Positions 37,048 through 47,462 are shown, numbered from the stretch's first letter. The stretch: DNA of 64,000 bases from Rouxiella badensis (GCF_002093665.1 NZ_MRWE01000004.1:1-64000), one strand, 5' to 3'. Program-made: numbers and translations. Notes: a model not told the origin generated them from the letters alone.

Positions 37048-37857
37048 ATGATACGGGAACTTGTAATTCGCCTGGCTCGCTGGACCGGGCTGCTTTCTCC
37101 CACGCAATACCCATATCCTGCTATCGATATTACGCTGCCGGGTGGGCGCAACTTTCATCTGGTGGGCAGTATCCACATGGGGACACAAGACATGTCTCCG
37201 CTGCCGAAACAACTGATTCGAAAGGTGGCGCAGGCCGATGCGCTGATTGTCGAAGCCGACATCAGCGGCAATGAATCGCCGTTCGGCGAACCCGCCCCGC
37301 TGCCACCGCTGGTGGAACGCATCGACGAGCAGCAGTATCAACATATCGAGCGGCTGTGCGATGAGCTGGGCGTGCCAATGTATTCTCTCATTGCCCTGCC
37401 GTGCTGGCAGATAGCGTTAATGTTACAGGCAACACAGGCGCAGCGTTTAGGGCTACGCGGAGAGTACGGCATCGACTTTCAGCTGCTGACCTATGCAAAA
37501 ACTCATGCAAAGAGAGTCATTGAGCTGGAAGGGGCAGAGCAGCAGCTCGAATTGCTACATCAATTACCTGAAGGCGGGCGTAGCCTGCTTGATGACACTC
37601 TTACCCACTGGCACACTAATGCCAGACTCTTGCAAACCATGATCAGCTGGTGGCTGGACAGCCGTCCGTCCGTTGGCATCGAGCAGCTCCCCGCCACCTT
37701 TGGTAACGTGCTTTACGATGTGCTTATGCATCAACGTAATCAGCGCTGGAAGCGACTGCTGGAAAATATGCCCGCAGGAAACTACGTCGTCGCCGTCGGC
37801 GCGCTGCATCTTTATGGCGAAGGTAACCTTCCCAACCTGCTGAATCAGAAGAATTAA
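37048..37857 (+). CDS. ybaP: TraB/GumN-family protein YbaP
   Basis: The 269-residue protein matches E. coli YbaP, with FHLVGSIHMGTQDM (about 32-45), EADISGN, QLLTYAKTHAKRVIELEG, LTHWHTNARL and the C-terminal VVAVGALHLYGEGNL. The TraB/GumN fold has conserved Glu/His residues related to metal-dependent peptidases such as Tiki. No clear signal peptide is seen. The cellular role is unknown. It lies just after copA, as in E. coli. Confidence 0.92.
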   Translation: MIRELVIRLARWTGLLSPTQYPYPAIDITLPGGRNFHLVGSIHMGTQDMSPLPKQLIRKVAQADALIVEADISGNESPFGEPAPLPPLVERIDEQQYQHIERLCDELGVPMYSLIALPCWQIALMLQATQAQRLGLRGEYGIDFQLLTYAKTHAKRVIELEGAEQQLELLHQLPEGGRSLLDDTLTHWHTNARLLQTMISWWLDSRPSVGIEQLPATFGNVLYDVLMHQRNQRWKRLLENMPAGNYVVAVGALHLYGEGNLPNLLNQKN

Positions 37858-38166
37858 AAATGGAATTTGTTGCGGGATAAAACTCGGGATAAAAAAATGG
37901 CCAATATTTCTATTGGCCAGTCAAAGAGGAATTTCATTTTTATTAATTATCGCGGCAACATGGCATTCTTGAGGAATCCATGCCGGCGCGCGTAGGTTAG
38001 CAACGTGTTTGACATCTGGCAACACTCAAAATGATTAAAAACCGCACAGAACGATTGATTTTCGTACTTTAGTCTTTAGTATCAAAAGATTGAGCAAAGT
38101 GATTATTTTTTTACGTAATCAAGTCGCCGCCTGTGAAAAGCCGACTTTGTTAAATGGAAAAGAGAA
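37858..38166. terminator. Intergenic region with an inverted repeat at 37898-37919
   Basis: TGGCCAAT and ATTGGCCA form an 8-bp stem preceded by seven As. It therefore reads as a terminator on the minus strand and only as a weak one for ybaP. From 37920 to the ybaK start the sequence is AT-rich, with no gene seen; a GGAAAAG ribosome site precedes ybaK. Confidence 0.55.
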
Positions 38167-38646
38167 ATGACACCCGCCGTAAAACTTTTGGAAAAAAATA
38201 AAATCAGCTTCACGCTGCATGCCTACGAGCACAGCAGCGATGAAACCAATTTTGGCGATGAAGCGGTAAAGAAATTGGGGCTAGATGCCGCCCAGGTTTA
38301 CAAAACGCTGCTGGTGGCCTTAAACGGTGAGGCTAAAAACCTGGCCGTTGCCGTTACGCCAGTCGCGGCCCAGCTCGATCTCAAGAAGGTTGCCAAAGCG
38401 TTGGGTGCCAAAAAGGCCGACATGGCCGATCCCCAGCTGGCTCAGCGTGTAACCGGTTATCTCGTCGGTGGGATCAGTCCTTTGGGGCAGAAAAAACTGC
38501 TGCCGACGGTTATCGACAGTCCGGCTCAACAGTTTTCGACTATTTTTGTCTCCGGGGGCAAACGTGGCCTCGATCTTGAGCTCTCGGCAGCGGATTTGTG
38601 TCAATTATTAAACGGGCGCTTCGCCGATATCGCTAAACGAGATTGA
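38167..38646 (+). CDS. ybaK: Cys-tRNA(Pro) deacylase YbaK
   Basis: The 159-residue protein of the YbaK/ProX editing family has [30 protein letters not shown] with the catalytic Lys region, and [21 protein letters not shown]. It hydrolyses Cys-tRNA(Pro) formed by prolyl-tRNA synthetase error. In E. coli, ushA lies between ybaK and fsr; here fsr follows directly after 48 bp. Confidence 0.95.
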   Translation: MTPAVKLLEKNKISFTLHAYEHSSDETNFGDEAVKKLGLDAAQVYKTLLVALNGEAKNLAVAVTPVAAQLDLKKVAKALGAKKADMADPQLAQRVTGYLVGGISPLGQKKLLPTVIDSPAQQFSTIFVSGGKRGLDLELSAADLCQLLNGRFADIAKRD

Positions 38647-38694
38647 CGGCACTACGCTGAATTCACCCTGCAAATATATAATAATGAGCCTCCA

Positions 38695-39912
38695 ATGACA
38701 GATAGCATAGAATCCAAAATCCCTCCAAAGGAGAGTGCGTTAAAAGGCACCGCCTTCAAGGTGTTGACCGCCATCAGCGTCTCACATCTGCTTAACGACA
38801 TGCTCCAGTCGCTGATTCTGGCGATTTATCCCCTGCTGCAAAAAGAGTTCACTCTGAGTTTTACGCAGATAGGCATGATAACCCTGACCTACCAGGTAAC
38901 CGCCTCGCTGCTTCAGCCGTTAATTGGTCATTACACCGACAAGCATCCGAAGCCCTACTCCCTGCCGGTGGGCATGGGCTTTACGCTTGCAGGTCTACTG
39001 CTGCTGGCGGTCGCGCAAAGCTTTGGCGTGATCCTCATCGCCGCCGCGCTGGTAGGTACCGGTTCTTCGGTGTTTCATCCCGAGTCTTCGCGGGTGGCAC
39101 GTATGGCCTCAGGCGGGCGTCACGGTCTGGCACAGTCGCTGTTTCAGGTCGGCGGTAACTTCGGCAGCGCCCTGGGGCCACTGCTGGCCGCGGTTATCAT
39201 CGCACCTTATGGAAAAGGTAATGTAGCCTGGTTCTCTCTGGCCGCGCTGCTGGGTATGGTCGTGCTGTTACAGGTCAGCCGCTGGTATAGCCACCAGCAA
39301 CAGCTGGCGAAGAAGCGTGGACCAGCACCGGTCGCCGTGAGTCTCTTGCCAAAACGTACCGTCGTGAAGTCACTGACTATTCTGTTGGTGCTGGTTTTCT
39401 CGAAGTATTTCTATCTGACCAGTCTGAGCAGTTATTACACCTTCTATTTGATTCACAAGTTTGGCGTTTCCATTCAGGAGGCGCAGTTCCACCTGTTCGC
39501 CTTCCTGCTGGCAGTCGCGGCGGGCACGATTCTTGGCGGTCCGATTGGCGACAAGATTGGTCGTAAATACGTGATTTGGGTGTCTATCCTCGGTGTTGCG
39601 CCCTTCACTCTGCTGCTGCCACACGCCAACTTGCTGTGGACCAGCGTTCTGAGTGTGATTATAGGGGTGATTCTGGCCTCGGCATTTTCGGCGATTCTGG
39701 TCTACGCACAGGAGCTTATTCCGGGCAAGGTCGGCATGGTTTCCGGATTGTTCTTCGGTCTGGCGTTTGGGATGGGTGGTCTGGGGGCGGCGGTATTAGG
39801 CTACGTGGCCGATAAAACCAGCATTGAGCTGGTGTATCAAATTTGCGCATTCCTGCCGCTTTTAGGGATATTGACCGCGTTCCTGCCGAATCTCGAACGT
39901 AAATCTACGTAA
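38695..39912 (+). CDS. fsr: Fosmidomycin-resistance MFS exporter Fsr
   Basis: This 405-residue, 12-segment major facilitator protein is close to E. coli Fsr: SHLLNDMLQSLILAIYPLL, GTGSSVFHPESSRVARMASGGRHGLAQS, FSKYFYLTSLSSYYTFYL and GDKIGRKYVIW. It exports fosmidomycin and perhaps related small acids at the inner membrane. It probably shares transcripts with ybaK. Confidence 0.95.
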   Translation: MTDSIESKIPPKESALKGTAFKVLTAISVSHLLNDMLQSLILAIYPLLQKEFTLSFTQIGMITLTYQVTASLLQPLIGHYTDKHPKPYSLPVGMGFTLAGLLLLAVAQSFGVILIAAALVGTGSSVFHPESSRVARMASGGRHGLAQSLFQVGGNFGSALGPLLAAVIIAPYGKGNVAWFSLAALLGMVVLLQVSRWYSHQQQLAKKRGPAPVAVSLLPKRTVVKSLTILLVLVFSKYFYLTSLSSYYTFYLIHKFGVSIQEAQFHLFAFLLAVAAGTILGGPIGDKIGRKYVIWVSILGVAPFTLLLPHANLLWTSVLSVIIGVILASAFSAILVYAQELIPGKVGMVSGLFFGLAFGMGGLGAAVLGYVADKTSIELVYQICAFLPLLGILTAFLPNLERKST

Positions 39913-40149
39913 AGACCCGCTCTATGTCATTTCATTAGGCTGATATTGCACTTTTTCTATCGCAAGATAACGTGCTTTATCAGCCTTTTTCACCTTAATG
40001 TAATACAAACATTCCCTTCATAAGGTTTTATCAGTATCCCTCGCATTTATCTTATTTTTAAAATTAATTTCTCACCTAAAATTAATTTTTTAACTTAAAC
40101 TGAAAACACCAGGTTCACGCTGTTCCGTGCATAACGAGAGGGAATCTTG

Positions 40150-41838
40150 ATGCATAATTCCACCCCATTGATTACGACAATTGTTGGCGGGCTGGTTCTC
40201 GCCTTTCTTCTCGGCATGCTGGCCAATCGTCTACGTATTTCGCCGCTAGTCGGCTATCTCGCCGCCGGGGTATTGGCGGGTCCTTTTACTCCCGGTTTTG
40301 TTGCAGATACCTCACTGGCTCCCGAACTCGCCGAGATAGGCGTTATCCTGCTGATGTTTGGCGTCGGGCTGCATTTCTCCCTTAAAGATCTGTTAGCGGT
40401 AAAGTCTATCGCTATTCCCGGAGCCATCGCTCAGATTGCCGTAGCGACGCTGTTGGGGATGGGCCTTTCGCACTTTCTCGGCTGGGATCTGACCAGTGGG
40501 CTGGTATTTGGCCTCTGCCTCTCGACCGCCAGTACGGTAGTACTGCTGCGCGCACTGGAAGAGCGGCAACTAATAGACAGTCAACGCGGTCAAATCGCCA
40601 TCGGCTGGTTGATAGTTGAAGATTTGGCGATGGTGTTGACGCTAGTCCTGCTCCCCGCCATCAGCAATATGATGGGCAATCAGCACGTCAGTTTCGGCCA
40701 GCTGTTTACTGAATTAGCCATCACGCTTGGCAAAGTGGTCGCCTTTATTATTCTAATGATTGTTGTCGGTCGTCGTCTGGTGCCCTGGATACTGGCAAAA
40801 TCCGCTAGCACGGGTTCGCGTGAGCTCTTTACGCTGGCGGTTCTGGCGCTGGCTCTCGGTATTGCCTTTGGCGCGGTAGAGTTCTTTGATGCCTCGTTTG
40901 CGCTGGGTGCCTTCTTTGCAGGTATGGTACTTAACGGATCCGAGCTGAGCCAGCGTGCAGCACATGACACCCTGCCACTGCGTGATGCATTTGCAGTGTT
41001 ATTTTTTGTCTCGGTCGGCATGCTGTTCGACCCGATGATCCTGATTCATGAACCGCTGGCCGTGCTGGCAACGCTGGCGATTATCCTGTTTGGCAAGTCT
41101 GCGGCCGCCTTCCTGCTGGTGAAAATGTTTGGCCATTCGCAGCGCACGGCATTAACGATTTCCGTGAGTCTGGCGCAAATCGGCGAGTTTGCCTTTATCC
41201 TTGCCGGGTTGGGCATCTCGTTAGGCATGCTGTCTGAACACGCGCGTAACCTGGTTCTCGCGGGTTCAATTCTCTCCATAATGCTTAATCCGCTGCTGTT
41301 TTCCCTCCTGGAAAGCTATCTCGCCAAAACCGAGGTCATTGAGGATCAAAGTCTTGAGGAAATCGTGGAAGACGAAGCACAGACGCCGGTCGCATTCTGC
41401 GATCATGCCTTGATTGTGGGCTACGGACGCGTCGGCAGTCTGCTGGGTGCCAAGCTCATACAGCAGGGGATCCCGCTGGTGGTGATTGAAAATTCCCGAC
41501 CACGCGTAGAGGCGCTGCGCGAACAGGGCATCAGTGCGGTACTCGGCAATGCGGCTAATCAGGAAATTATGACGCTAGCCGGTCTGGAATGTGCCCGCTG
41601 GCTGCTGCTAACCATTCCAAACGGCTATGAGTCTGGGGAAATCATCGCCTCGGCGCGGGCCAAACGCCCGACCATCGAGATAATCGCCCGCGCGCACTAC
41701 GATGATGAAGTGACCTACATCATGGCACGCGGGGCGGACAAGGTCGTGATGGGCGAGCGCGAGATAGCCAACAATATGCTCGACTCGATCAACATCGGGA
41801 TGGCGATGCCGCCCAGAGCCGAAGGTTGCACGATTTGA
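40150..41838 (+). CDS. ybaL: CPA2-family cation:proton antiporter YbaL (KefC-like)
   Basis: The 562-residue protein has an N-terminal Na+/H+ exchanger domain with about 12 membrane segments (about 10-390, with LLMFGVGLHFSLKDL and FVSVGMLFDP) and a C-terminal TrkA-N/RCK NAD-binding domain (about 415-530, ALIVGYGRVGSLLG). It matches E. coli YbaL and is probably a K+/H+ antiporter. The ATG at 40150 gives MHNSTPLITT, like E. coli. It is convergent with gsk across a repeat array. Confidence 0.95.
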   Translation: MHNSTPLITTIVGGLVLAFLLGMLANRLRISPLVGYLAAGVLAGPFTPGFVADTSLAPELAEIGVILLMFGVGLHFSLKDLLAVKSIAIPGAIAQIAVATLLGMGLSHFLGWDLTSGLVFGLCLSTASTVVLLRALEERQLIDSQRGQIAIGWLIVEDLAMVLTLVLLPAISNMMGNQHVSFGQLFTELAITLGKVVAFIILMIVVGRRLVPWILAKSASTGSRELFTLAVLALALGIAFGAVEFFDASFALGAFFAGMVLNGSELSQRAAHDTLPLRDAFAVLFFVSVGMLFDPMILIHEPLAVLATLAIILFGKSAAAFLLVKMFGHSQRTALTISVSLAQIGEFAFILAGLGISLGMLSEHARNLVLAGSILSIMLNPLLFSLLESYLAKTEVIEDQSLEEIVEDEAQTPVAFCDHALIVGYGRVGSLLGAKLIQQGIPLVVIENSRPRVEALREQGISAVLGNAANQEIMTLAGLECARWLLLTIPNGYESGEIIASARAKRPTIEIIARAHYDDEVTYIMARGADKVVMGEREIANNMLDSINIGMAMPPRAEGCTI

Positions 41839-42321
41839 CGACTAACCTAGGTTCGGTGTCCAGAGCTGACATAAGTCAGTGATTCGGGCGCGCGAAAGAA
41901 GCCAATGCCGCTAGGGTGTTCAGAGACGCTTAATGTTAATCCTCGAAGCCATGGACACCGTAGCCAGGCGGCAATTGAGCAAGTCCCGATGAGCTGACAT
42001 AAGTCAGTGATTCGGGCGCGCGAAAGAAGCCAACGCCGCTACGGTGTTCAGGGACGCTTAATGTTAATCCTCGAAGCCATGGACACCGTAGCCAGGCGGC
42101 AATTGAGCAAGTCCCGATGAGCTGACATAAGTCAGTGATTCGGGCGCGCGAAAGAAGCCAACGCCGCTACGGTGTTCAGGGACGCTTAATGTTAATCCTC
42201 GAAGCCATGGACACCGTAGCCAGGCGGCAATTGAGCAAGTCCCGATGAGCTGACATAAGTCAGTGATTCGGGCGCGCGAAAGAAGCCAACGCCGCTACGG
42301 TGTTCAGGGCGACGAGGATTT
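41839..42321. repeat. 128-bp tandem repeat array (3.5 units, 41863-42309)
   Basis: Units start at 41863, 41991, 42119 and 42247 with an exact 128-bp period. Units 2 and 3 are identical, unit 1 differs at three positions, and the last stops after 63 bp. At each junction lies a hairpin, CCCGAT-GAGCTGAC-ATAA-GTCAGTG-ATTCGGG, and inside each unit a second imperfect hairpin joins GCCGCTACGGTGT to ACACCGTAGC. This looks like an amplified REP/BIME-type element in the convergent ybaL-gsk gap. No coding frame spans it. Confidence 0.9.
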
Positions 42322-43656
42322 TTAGTACTCCCAGTAAGACTCTTCGAGACTGTCCTCTCTTTCAGGCAAACCTCGCGTCAGGCGCGGAGAGTGTTGGTTC
42401 AGCACCTGATAGCTTACGCGGTTGGCGTATTTACAGACCTGCGCCAATGACGAATAGGTCAGATAGTCGCGCGCGTGTTTGCTGGAGTTTGGTACCGACA
42501 TACGATGGAAACCGTTGGCGGCAATGTCGTGCAGCAGCGCTGAAAGCGCGCCATCGCCAGCCCCGTTGGTGTTCATGATTTTCTCGGGTCCGCCCATATA
42601 AGGCGCAATATGGGAGAAAATCTTCAGCGGTTGGGTGCAGCTTTCACGACGCATCGCGCGGCTAAATTCATACTGGTTAAACTCGGCGATTGCACCCGGC
42701 AACAGCGGATGATTGGTGGCACGCTTGAAGGCCTCTTCGGTGTAGCTGCCCATATAAAGCCCGCTCGGACCTGCAGTACACAGCACCAAATCGGCCCACT
42801 CCAGCGCCTGATTGACCGCCATCAGCGGATCCCCCAAGCCGGTCAGCGCGCAGGCCTCATCTTCGTTCATCGCCAGAATGGTCACATTTTCACGGATAAA
42901 TTCGCGCCAACCTTCGGGATCGTCGGCGATGACGTACTGCGTGCCGAGAGTTAACACCACCGGAACCTGGTACTTCTTCGCATACTTGATCGCCTGCCTT
43001 GTTGCTTCAGGCATAGGATCACCCGCTTCGCCGCGCAGCAGGTAAGAAGTCAGCACCAGTGCCGAAGCACCGGCTATTACCTCTTCAGGAATGCTCTCAG
43101 GACGCAACTGATTCATGTGCCCCGGGCTGATAGCAAAGGTGCGTTCACCGCTTTCATTGATCAACGTAAAACAGCGACCAATCGCGCCATCGACGCCCTG
43201 CAGGTAGTCAAGATCGGTACGGCTAGAGGTATTGCACAGGTAGCGATAAGCGTAGCTGCCAATCTTCACGTTGCTGCACATCACGCCAAGCAGCACAGAG
43301 CGGTCGTCGGCCAGCACCGAATAGTTGTGCAGCGTGTTACCGATGGTGCCACCGGCAAACTGATGGGTAATCAGAGACTGACTAACCAACTCCTGATACA
43401 GGCGCTCGGCGCTGTCGTCGTCGATCAGGCTCGACTGCCCCGCGACGAGGCCGTAACGCGCGATGACCTCGTCATCAACCCGGGCTTCAATATCCACCAG
43501 CGTCTGATCGATGCCTACGATGTAAGAAGCATTGGCCTCTGGCTCGGTATGCATATTTTTCTGCACCGACTCATGCAACATGGAGTCACGCAGCAGGGGA
43601 TCGCGGGCGCTAACGGGGAAATAGTGTTTGGATTTACGTTTACCGGGAAATTTCAT
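42322..43656 (-). CDS. gsk: Inosine-guanosine kinase
   Basis: The 444-residue PfkB-family kinase has GGTIGNTLHNYSVLADDR (about 104-121), CSNVKIGSYAYRYL and the anion-hole/base region NTNGAGDGALSALLHD (about 365-380). It phosphorylates inosine and guanosine to IMP and GMP. Start MKFPGKRKSKHYFPV and end LPEREDSLEESYW match E. coli Gsk. It is transcribed in the same direction as hemH. Confidence 0.97.
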   Translation of the reverse strand: MKFPGKRKSKHYFPVSARDPLLRDSMLHESVQKNMHTEPEANASYIVGIDQTLVDIEARVDDEVIARYGLVAGQSSLIDDDSAERLYQELVSQSLITHQFAGGTIGNTLHNYSVLADDRSVLLGVMCSNVKIGSYAYRYLCNTSSRTDLDYLQGVDGAIGRCFTLINESGERTFAISPGHMNQLRPESIPEEVIAGASALVLTSYLLRGEAGDPMPEATRQAIKYAKKYQVPVVLTLGTQYVIADDPEGWREFIRENVTILAMNEDEACALTGLGDPLMAVNQALEWADLVLCTAGPSGLYMGSYTEEAFKRATNHPLLPGAIAEFNQYEFSRAMRRESCTQPLKIFSHIAPYMGGPEKIMNTNGAGDGALSALLHDIAANGFHRMSVPNSSKHARDYLTYSSLAQVCKYANRVSYQVLNQHSPRLTRGLPEREDSLEESYWEY

Positions 43657-43725
43657 GAAGTTTGGGCACGGGCAGTGAGACAGACGCGAATGTTATCACA
43701 CGAAAACAATGGATTCAGGAGAGTT

Positions 43726-43759
43726 ATTATCCGGATGGCGTGCGCGTCAGCCGGATAAT
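43726..43759. repeat. REP-like palindrome between hemH and gsk
   Basis: A 9-bp stem ATTATCCGG/CCGGATAAT encloses a GC-rich 16-base centre. It resembles the E. coli REP core and may stabilise the hemH mRNA end or serve as a weak terminator. Confidence 0.65.
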
Positions 43760-43773
43760 CGAGTCTGGCAGGA

Positions 43774-44736
43774 TTAGAAGTGTTGCGTAACCAGTTGCTG
43801 CATCATGTCGATATGATCGTTACGATCGTTAAGCGCTTCAATGTACTCAAACTTTTCACCACCGGCGTGCAGGAACAGCTCGCGGTTCTCACCGTTTATC
43901 TCCTCGATGGTCTCAAGACAGTCGGCGGAGAATCCCGGGCAGATAACCTGAATATGTTTCACGCCCTGTCCCGGCAGGCTTTCCATCGTTTCATCTGTGT
44001 ACGGCGTTAACCAAGGCTCACGGCCAAAGCGTGACTGGAAGGTCAGCATGATTTTCCCGGCGGGCAGCTGCAGCGCCGTAGTCAGCGCCTGCGTGGTTGC
44101 CTGACAGCGCTGCTGATAGTCGTCGCCCAGCGTCACGAAACGTTTAGGAATACCGTGGAAAGACAGCACCAGCCGGTCCGGTTCGCCGTGTTTCTCAAAG
44201 GATTCCAGAATACTGGCCTTTAGCGCGGCGATGTAGGCCGGATGCTCAGCGTAATCGCGGATAAAACTGACAGAAGGCAGGCGACGCTGCTCCTTAAGCA
44301 CGCGCGCTACGCCGTCAAATACCGAGGCACTGGTCGAACAGGAATATTGTGGATAAAGCGGCAATACCACCATTTTGGTCACTCCGCGCTCTATCAGGCG
44401 GCCAATGCCATCTTCGAGGCTTGGTTTGCCATAGCTCATCGCCAGCTCAACCGGGGTATCCGGGAAACGTGCTGCCAGCGCCTTTTGCTGACGCAGGCTG
44501 TAGACCATCAGCGGCGAACCTTCGTCCATCCATACCGATTTATACAGTTTGGCTACGCGCGGTGAACGGAACGGCAGGATAACGCCTTGCAGTATCGGCC
44601 ACCAAATCAGTCGATTGGTATCAACAACGCGAATATCACTTAAAAACTCAGCCAGAAAACGTTTTACCGCGGGGGTGGTTGGAGCTTCCGGGGTTCCTAG
44701 GTTGACCAGTAACACACCGAATTTCGTCTGCATCAT
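43774..44736 (-). CDS. hemH: Ferrochelatase
   Basis: The roughly 320-residue protein has ferrochelatase motifs [13 protein letters not shown] (about 7-19), [26 protein letters not shown] with the catalytic His, [12 protein letters not shown] and [15 protein letters not shown] with the catalytic Glu. It inserts iron into protoporphyrin IX at the inner membrane. The start MMQTKFG fits an AGGG site; the longer in-frame version adds residues absent from relatives. Confidence 0.96.
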   Translation of the reverse strand: MMQTKFGVLLVNLGTPEAPTTPAVKRFLAEFLSDIRVVDTNRLIWWPILQGVILPFRSPRVAKLYKSVWMDEGSPLMVYSLRQQKALAARFPDTPVELAMSYGKPSLEDGIGRLIERGVTKMVVLPLYPQYSCSTSASVFDGVARVLKEQRRLPSVSFIRDYAEHPAYIAALKASILESFEKHGEPDRLVLSFHGIPKRFVTLGDDYQQRCQATTQALTTALQLPAGKIMLTFQSRFGREPWLTPYTDETMESLPGQGVKHIQVICPGFSADCLETIEEINGENRELFLHAGGEKFEYIEALNDRNDHIDMMQQLVTQHF

Positions 44737-44893
44737 GCTGAATTCCCTAAATAATATTGCTAATTTTTTAACACAGGGCAAGTGACCTGTCTGAATGCGA
44801 CCTTATTGTAACCAAACTCAGGCAAATCGGAACCGATAACAGTAAATGGGATTAACAATCAATGCTATCAGCAAGGGGGAAATGAGGGAAAAA

Positions 44894-44914
44894 CAAAGGC
44901 GACCTAAGTCGCCT
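44894..44914 (-). terminator. Terminator after adk
   Basis: On the minus strand, a 7-bp stem AGGCGAC/GTCGCCT with a TTAG loop is followed by TTGTTTTT, about 30 bp after the adk stop. Confidence 0.85.
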
Positions 44915-44943
44915 CTGATAACGTTTGCGTACCGTGCAGGAAA

Positions 44944-45633
<690 letters not shown>

Positions 45634-45650
45634 TCAACCATACCATTCTG

Positions 45651-45676
45651 CGCCCCCTTCCTCAAGAAAGGGGGCG
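45651..45676. repeat. GC-rich hairpin between adk and the ycf-like operon
   Basis: CGCCCCCTT and AAGGGGGCG form a perfect 9-bp stem with an 8-base loop, 27 bp after the exporter stop. It lacks a T-run on the minus strand, so it would be an atypical terminator for the operon. Confidence 0.55.
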
Positions 45677-45702
45677 GCAAGTTAGCGATTAAACGCCAAC
45701 TA

Positions 45703-46587
45703 TCAGGCAATGGCTGTCTGTTTTTTAGCCTGCAAGGTTTGCGAAATGACGGCAACGATAATGATACACCCGCCGATCACCGCGTTTGGCGTCGGTGCTT
45801 CGTTCAGGAAAACATAAATCCACAGTGGAGCCAGCGCGGTTTCGAGCAACAGGAAAAGTCCAGCATTCGCCGGTGGCACATAGCGGGTCGAAAGTGAAAT
45901 CAGACCCATGGCAACAGGAATGATCAGTGCCCCTTCAATCACCAGCCACAGCCACTGCTCTGCATGCAGGTCAGCAACGGTTGTCAGCAGGCCAGTACCA
46001 GCAAAGGCAGGCACAACAACCGAGGCCAGCACGCCGCCGAGCGAAGGCAGTCCCAACGTGCCCTGCTCGACGCGTGAGGCAAAGATAAACGCCAGCGCCA
46101 TACAGACGGCAGTTGCCAGAGCAAAGTAGTTGGCGGTTGCATCAACGCCCGCCTGCCTTCCTGACATCACGATAACCACGCCGAGCATACCGACTACCGC
46201 CGCAACCATCAGCGACTTGTCAATTTTAGTGGCAAAGAACAGCCGCGAAATAATCGCCGATACGAAGGGTGTTGAAGAGATAATCACCAGAACGGTTGCC
46301 ACATTGCCGCGATTAAGCGCGTTAACGAAACAGGCCGACGACGCGCAGAAAAACAGTACTGAGAGCAGGTTTTGTCGGGTTATCCACGGCACACCCAGCA
46401 CCGCACGACTCTTGGGGACTAACAACCACACGGCAAAGACCACTGCCCACATCAGCAATCCCCGCAGCACCACAATCAGCCACGAATTATGCACTGCCAT
46501 GAGACGGATAAATACCGAATCGGTACTGAGAATAACCCCACCGAGAATGCCGATCAGGTTACCGTTTACTGCACTTGATTTACTCAT
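45703..46587 (-). CDS. ycfD: EamA-family exporter, YcfD-like
   Basis: The roughly 294-residue protein has ten hydrophobic segments in two EamA repeats (about 10-145 and 155-290), typical of drug/metabolite transporters such as YdcZ and RhtA. ATG 46587 overlaps the upstream stop in an ATGA, so it is translationally coupled to the PLP-enzyme-like gene. As last gene of the operon it probably exports the product or gives self-resistance. The E. amylovora 6-thioguanine cluster, as I recall it, also includes a membrane exporter. Substrate inferred. Confidence 0.65.
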   Translation of the reverse strand: MSKSSAVNGNLIGILGGVILSTDSVFIRLMAVHNSWLIVVLRGLLMWAVVFAVWLLVPKSRAVLGVPWITRQNLLSVLFFCASSACFVNALNRGNVATVLVIISSTPFVSAIISRLFFATKIDKSLMVAAVVGMLGVVIVMSGRQAGVDATANYFALATAVCMALAFIFASRVEQGTLGLPSLGGVLASVVVPAFAGTGLLTTVADLHAEQWLWLVIEGALIIPVAMGLISLSTRYVPPANAGLFLLLETALAPLWIYVFLNEAPTPNAVIGGCIIIVAVISQTLQAKKQTAIA

Positions 46588-47462
46588 CTTATATTCCATA
46601 GTTTTGAAATATCTTCAAAAACACTGCCGGTACAATTTACCGGCCGTCCATGCTTTCCACGCATCCAGCGGGACAAGCGGAGGGTACCGCTATGTTCGAA
46701 ATAGCTTCCGTTCATCTCCTTCACCGCCTTGCGCTGCTCGTGCGAAAATGACGGCACCTTGAAACAGCAGAAAGGCAGACCCGGTTCGCCGATTGACTGC
46801 AGTCTTTCGCCGTCGGGCAGCCAAAGATCGATGGCATCCACGCTGGCAACGTTGTAGGGCTGCCACCCGGGGGTATTAATCGTTTCGAGCGCCATCGTGA
46901 GCGGGGTTTCCGACACCGTCGCTCGCTCGAAGAGACGCAGCTCGCTGCGTAGCAGCATGCTGTACTCTTCCGGGCGCACCGCAATCAGCGTCAGGCCTAC
47001 CGCGACCGAGGCGTGCTTGTGCAACGGCGCTAAAAATATCGAACCCTGCTTAATCAGGTCATCATGCATGTTGGTCGCAAAACTGTGAGATGCGTCCACC
47101 ACGATGCCCTTCGCCGGATGATGAAGTCGGTTCAACTCGCCGGTGTAAGGGTTAACGTGCGTCACAATCTGCACGCCGCTGTTTTCTCTGCCTTCCGCCA
47201 CTGCGTGGGGAAAGAGCATATCAATCGGCTGATAATGCTGATGATTCGCCAGGCTCAGTGAAATATTTTGCTTATGTAGTAAGTGGGACAGCATCGCCAA
47301 CCCGACGCTGACCGACTGCACCATAAACACATCGTATTGCTCCAGACGGTAAACTTCGGTGAGTTTCTCCCGCAGAACTTCACGCAGCTGATTCACTTTT
47401 TTGTAGAAGTGTCCGCCGCCGTGCAGCTTCTGGAGCTGGGGTGACAATGCTGAAGGATCCAT
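46584..47462 (-). CDS. ycfC: Short PLP-enzyme-like protein (class V aminotransferase-like), YcfC-like
   Basis: The 292-residue protein looks like a shortened fold-type I PLP enzyme. VVDASHSF (Asp123, His126) suits the PLP pyridine-binding Asp, and APLHKHAS (Lys149) suits the Schiff-base lysine. It is about 100 residues shorter than cysteine desulfurases. The ATG overlaps the Nudix stop (TAATG), and its stop overlaps the exporter start. In the E. amylovora 6-thioguanine pathway a PLP-dependent protein mobilises sulfur for the thioamide-forming enzyme; that role is inferred here. It might instead belong to the poorly described DUF6024 group. Confidence 0.6.
   Translation of the reverse strand: MDPSALSPQLQKLHGGGHFYKKVNQLREVLREKLTEVYRLEQYDVFMVQSVSVGLAMLSHLLHKQNISLSLANHQHYQPIDMLFPHAVAEGRENSGVQIVTHVNPYTGELNRLHHPAKGIVVDASHSFATNMHDDLIKQGSIFLAPLHKHASVAVGLTLIAVRPEEYSMLLRSELRLFERATVSETPLTMALETINTPGWQPYNVASVDAIDLWLPDGERLQSIGEPGLPFCCFKVPSFSHEQRKAVKEMNGSYFEHSGTLRLSRWMRGKHGRPVNCTGSVFEDISKLWNIR

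Noticed and set aside
41863-42309. CRISPR-like repeated structure
   Set aside because: The 128-bp units are contiguous with no unique spacers, and no cas genes are near.
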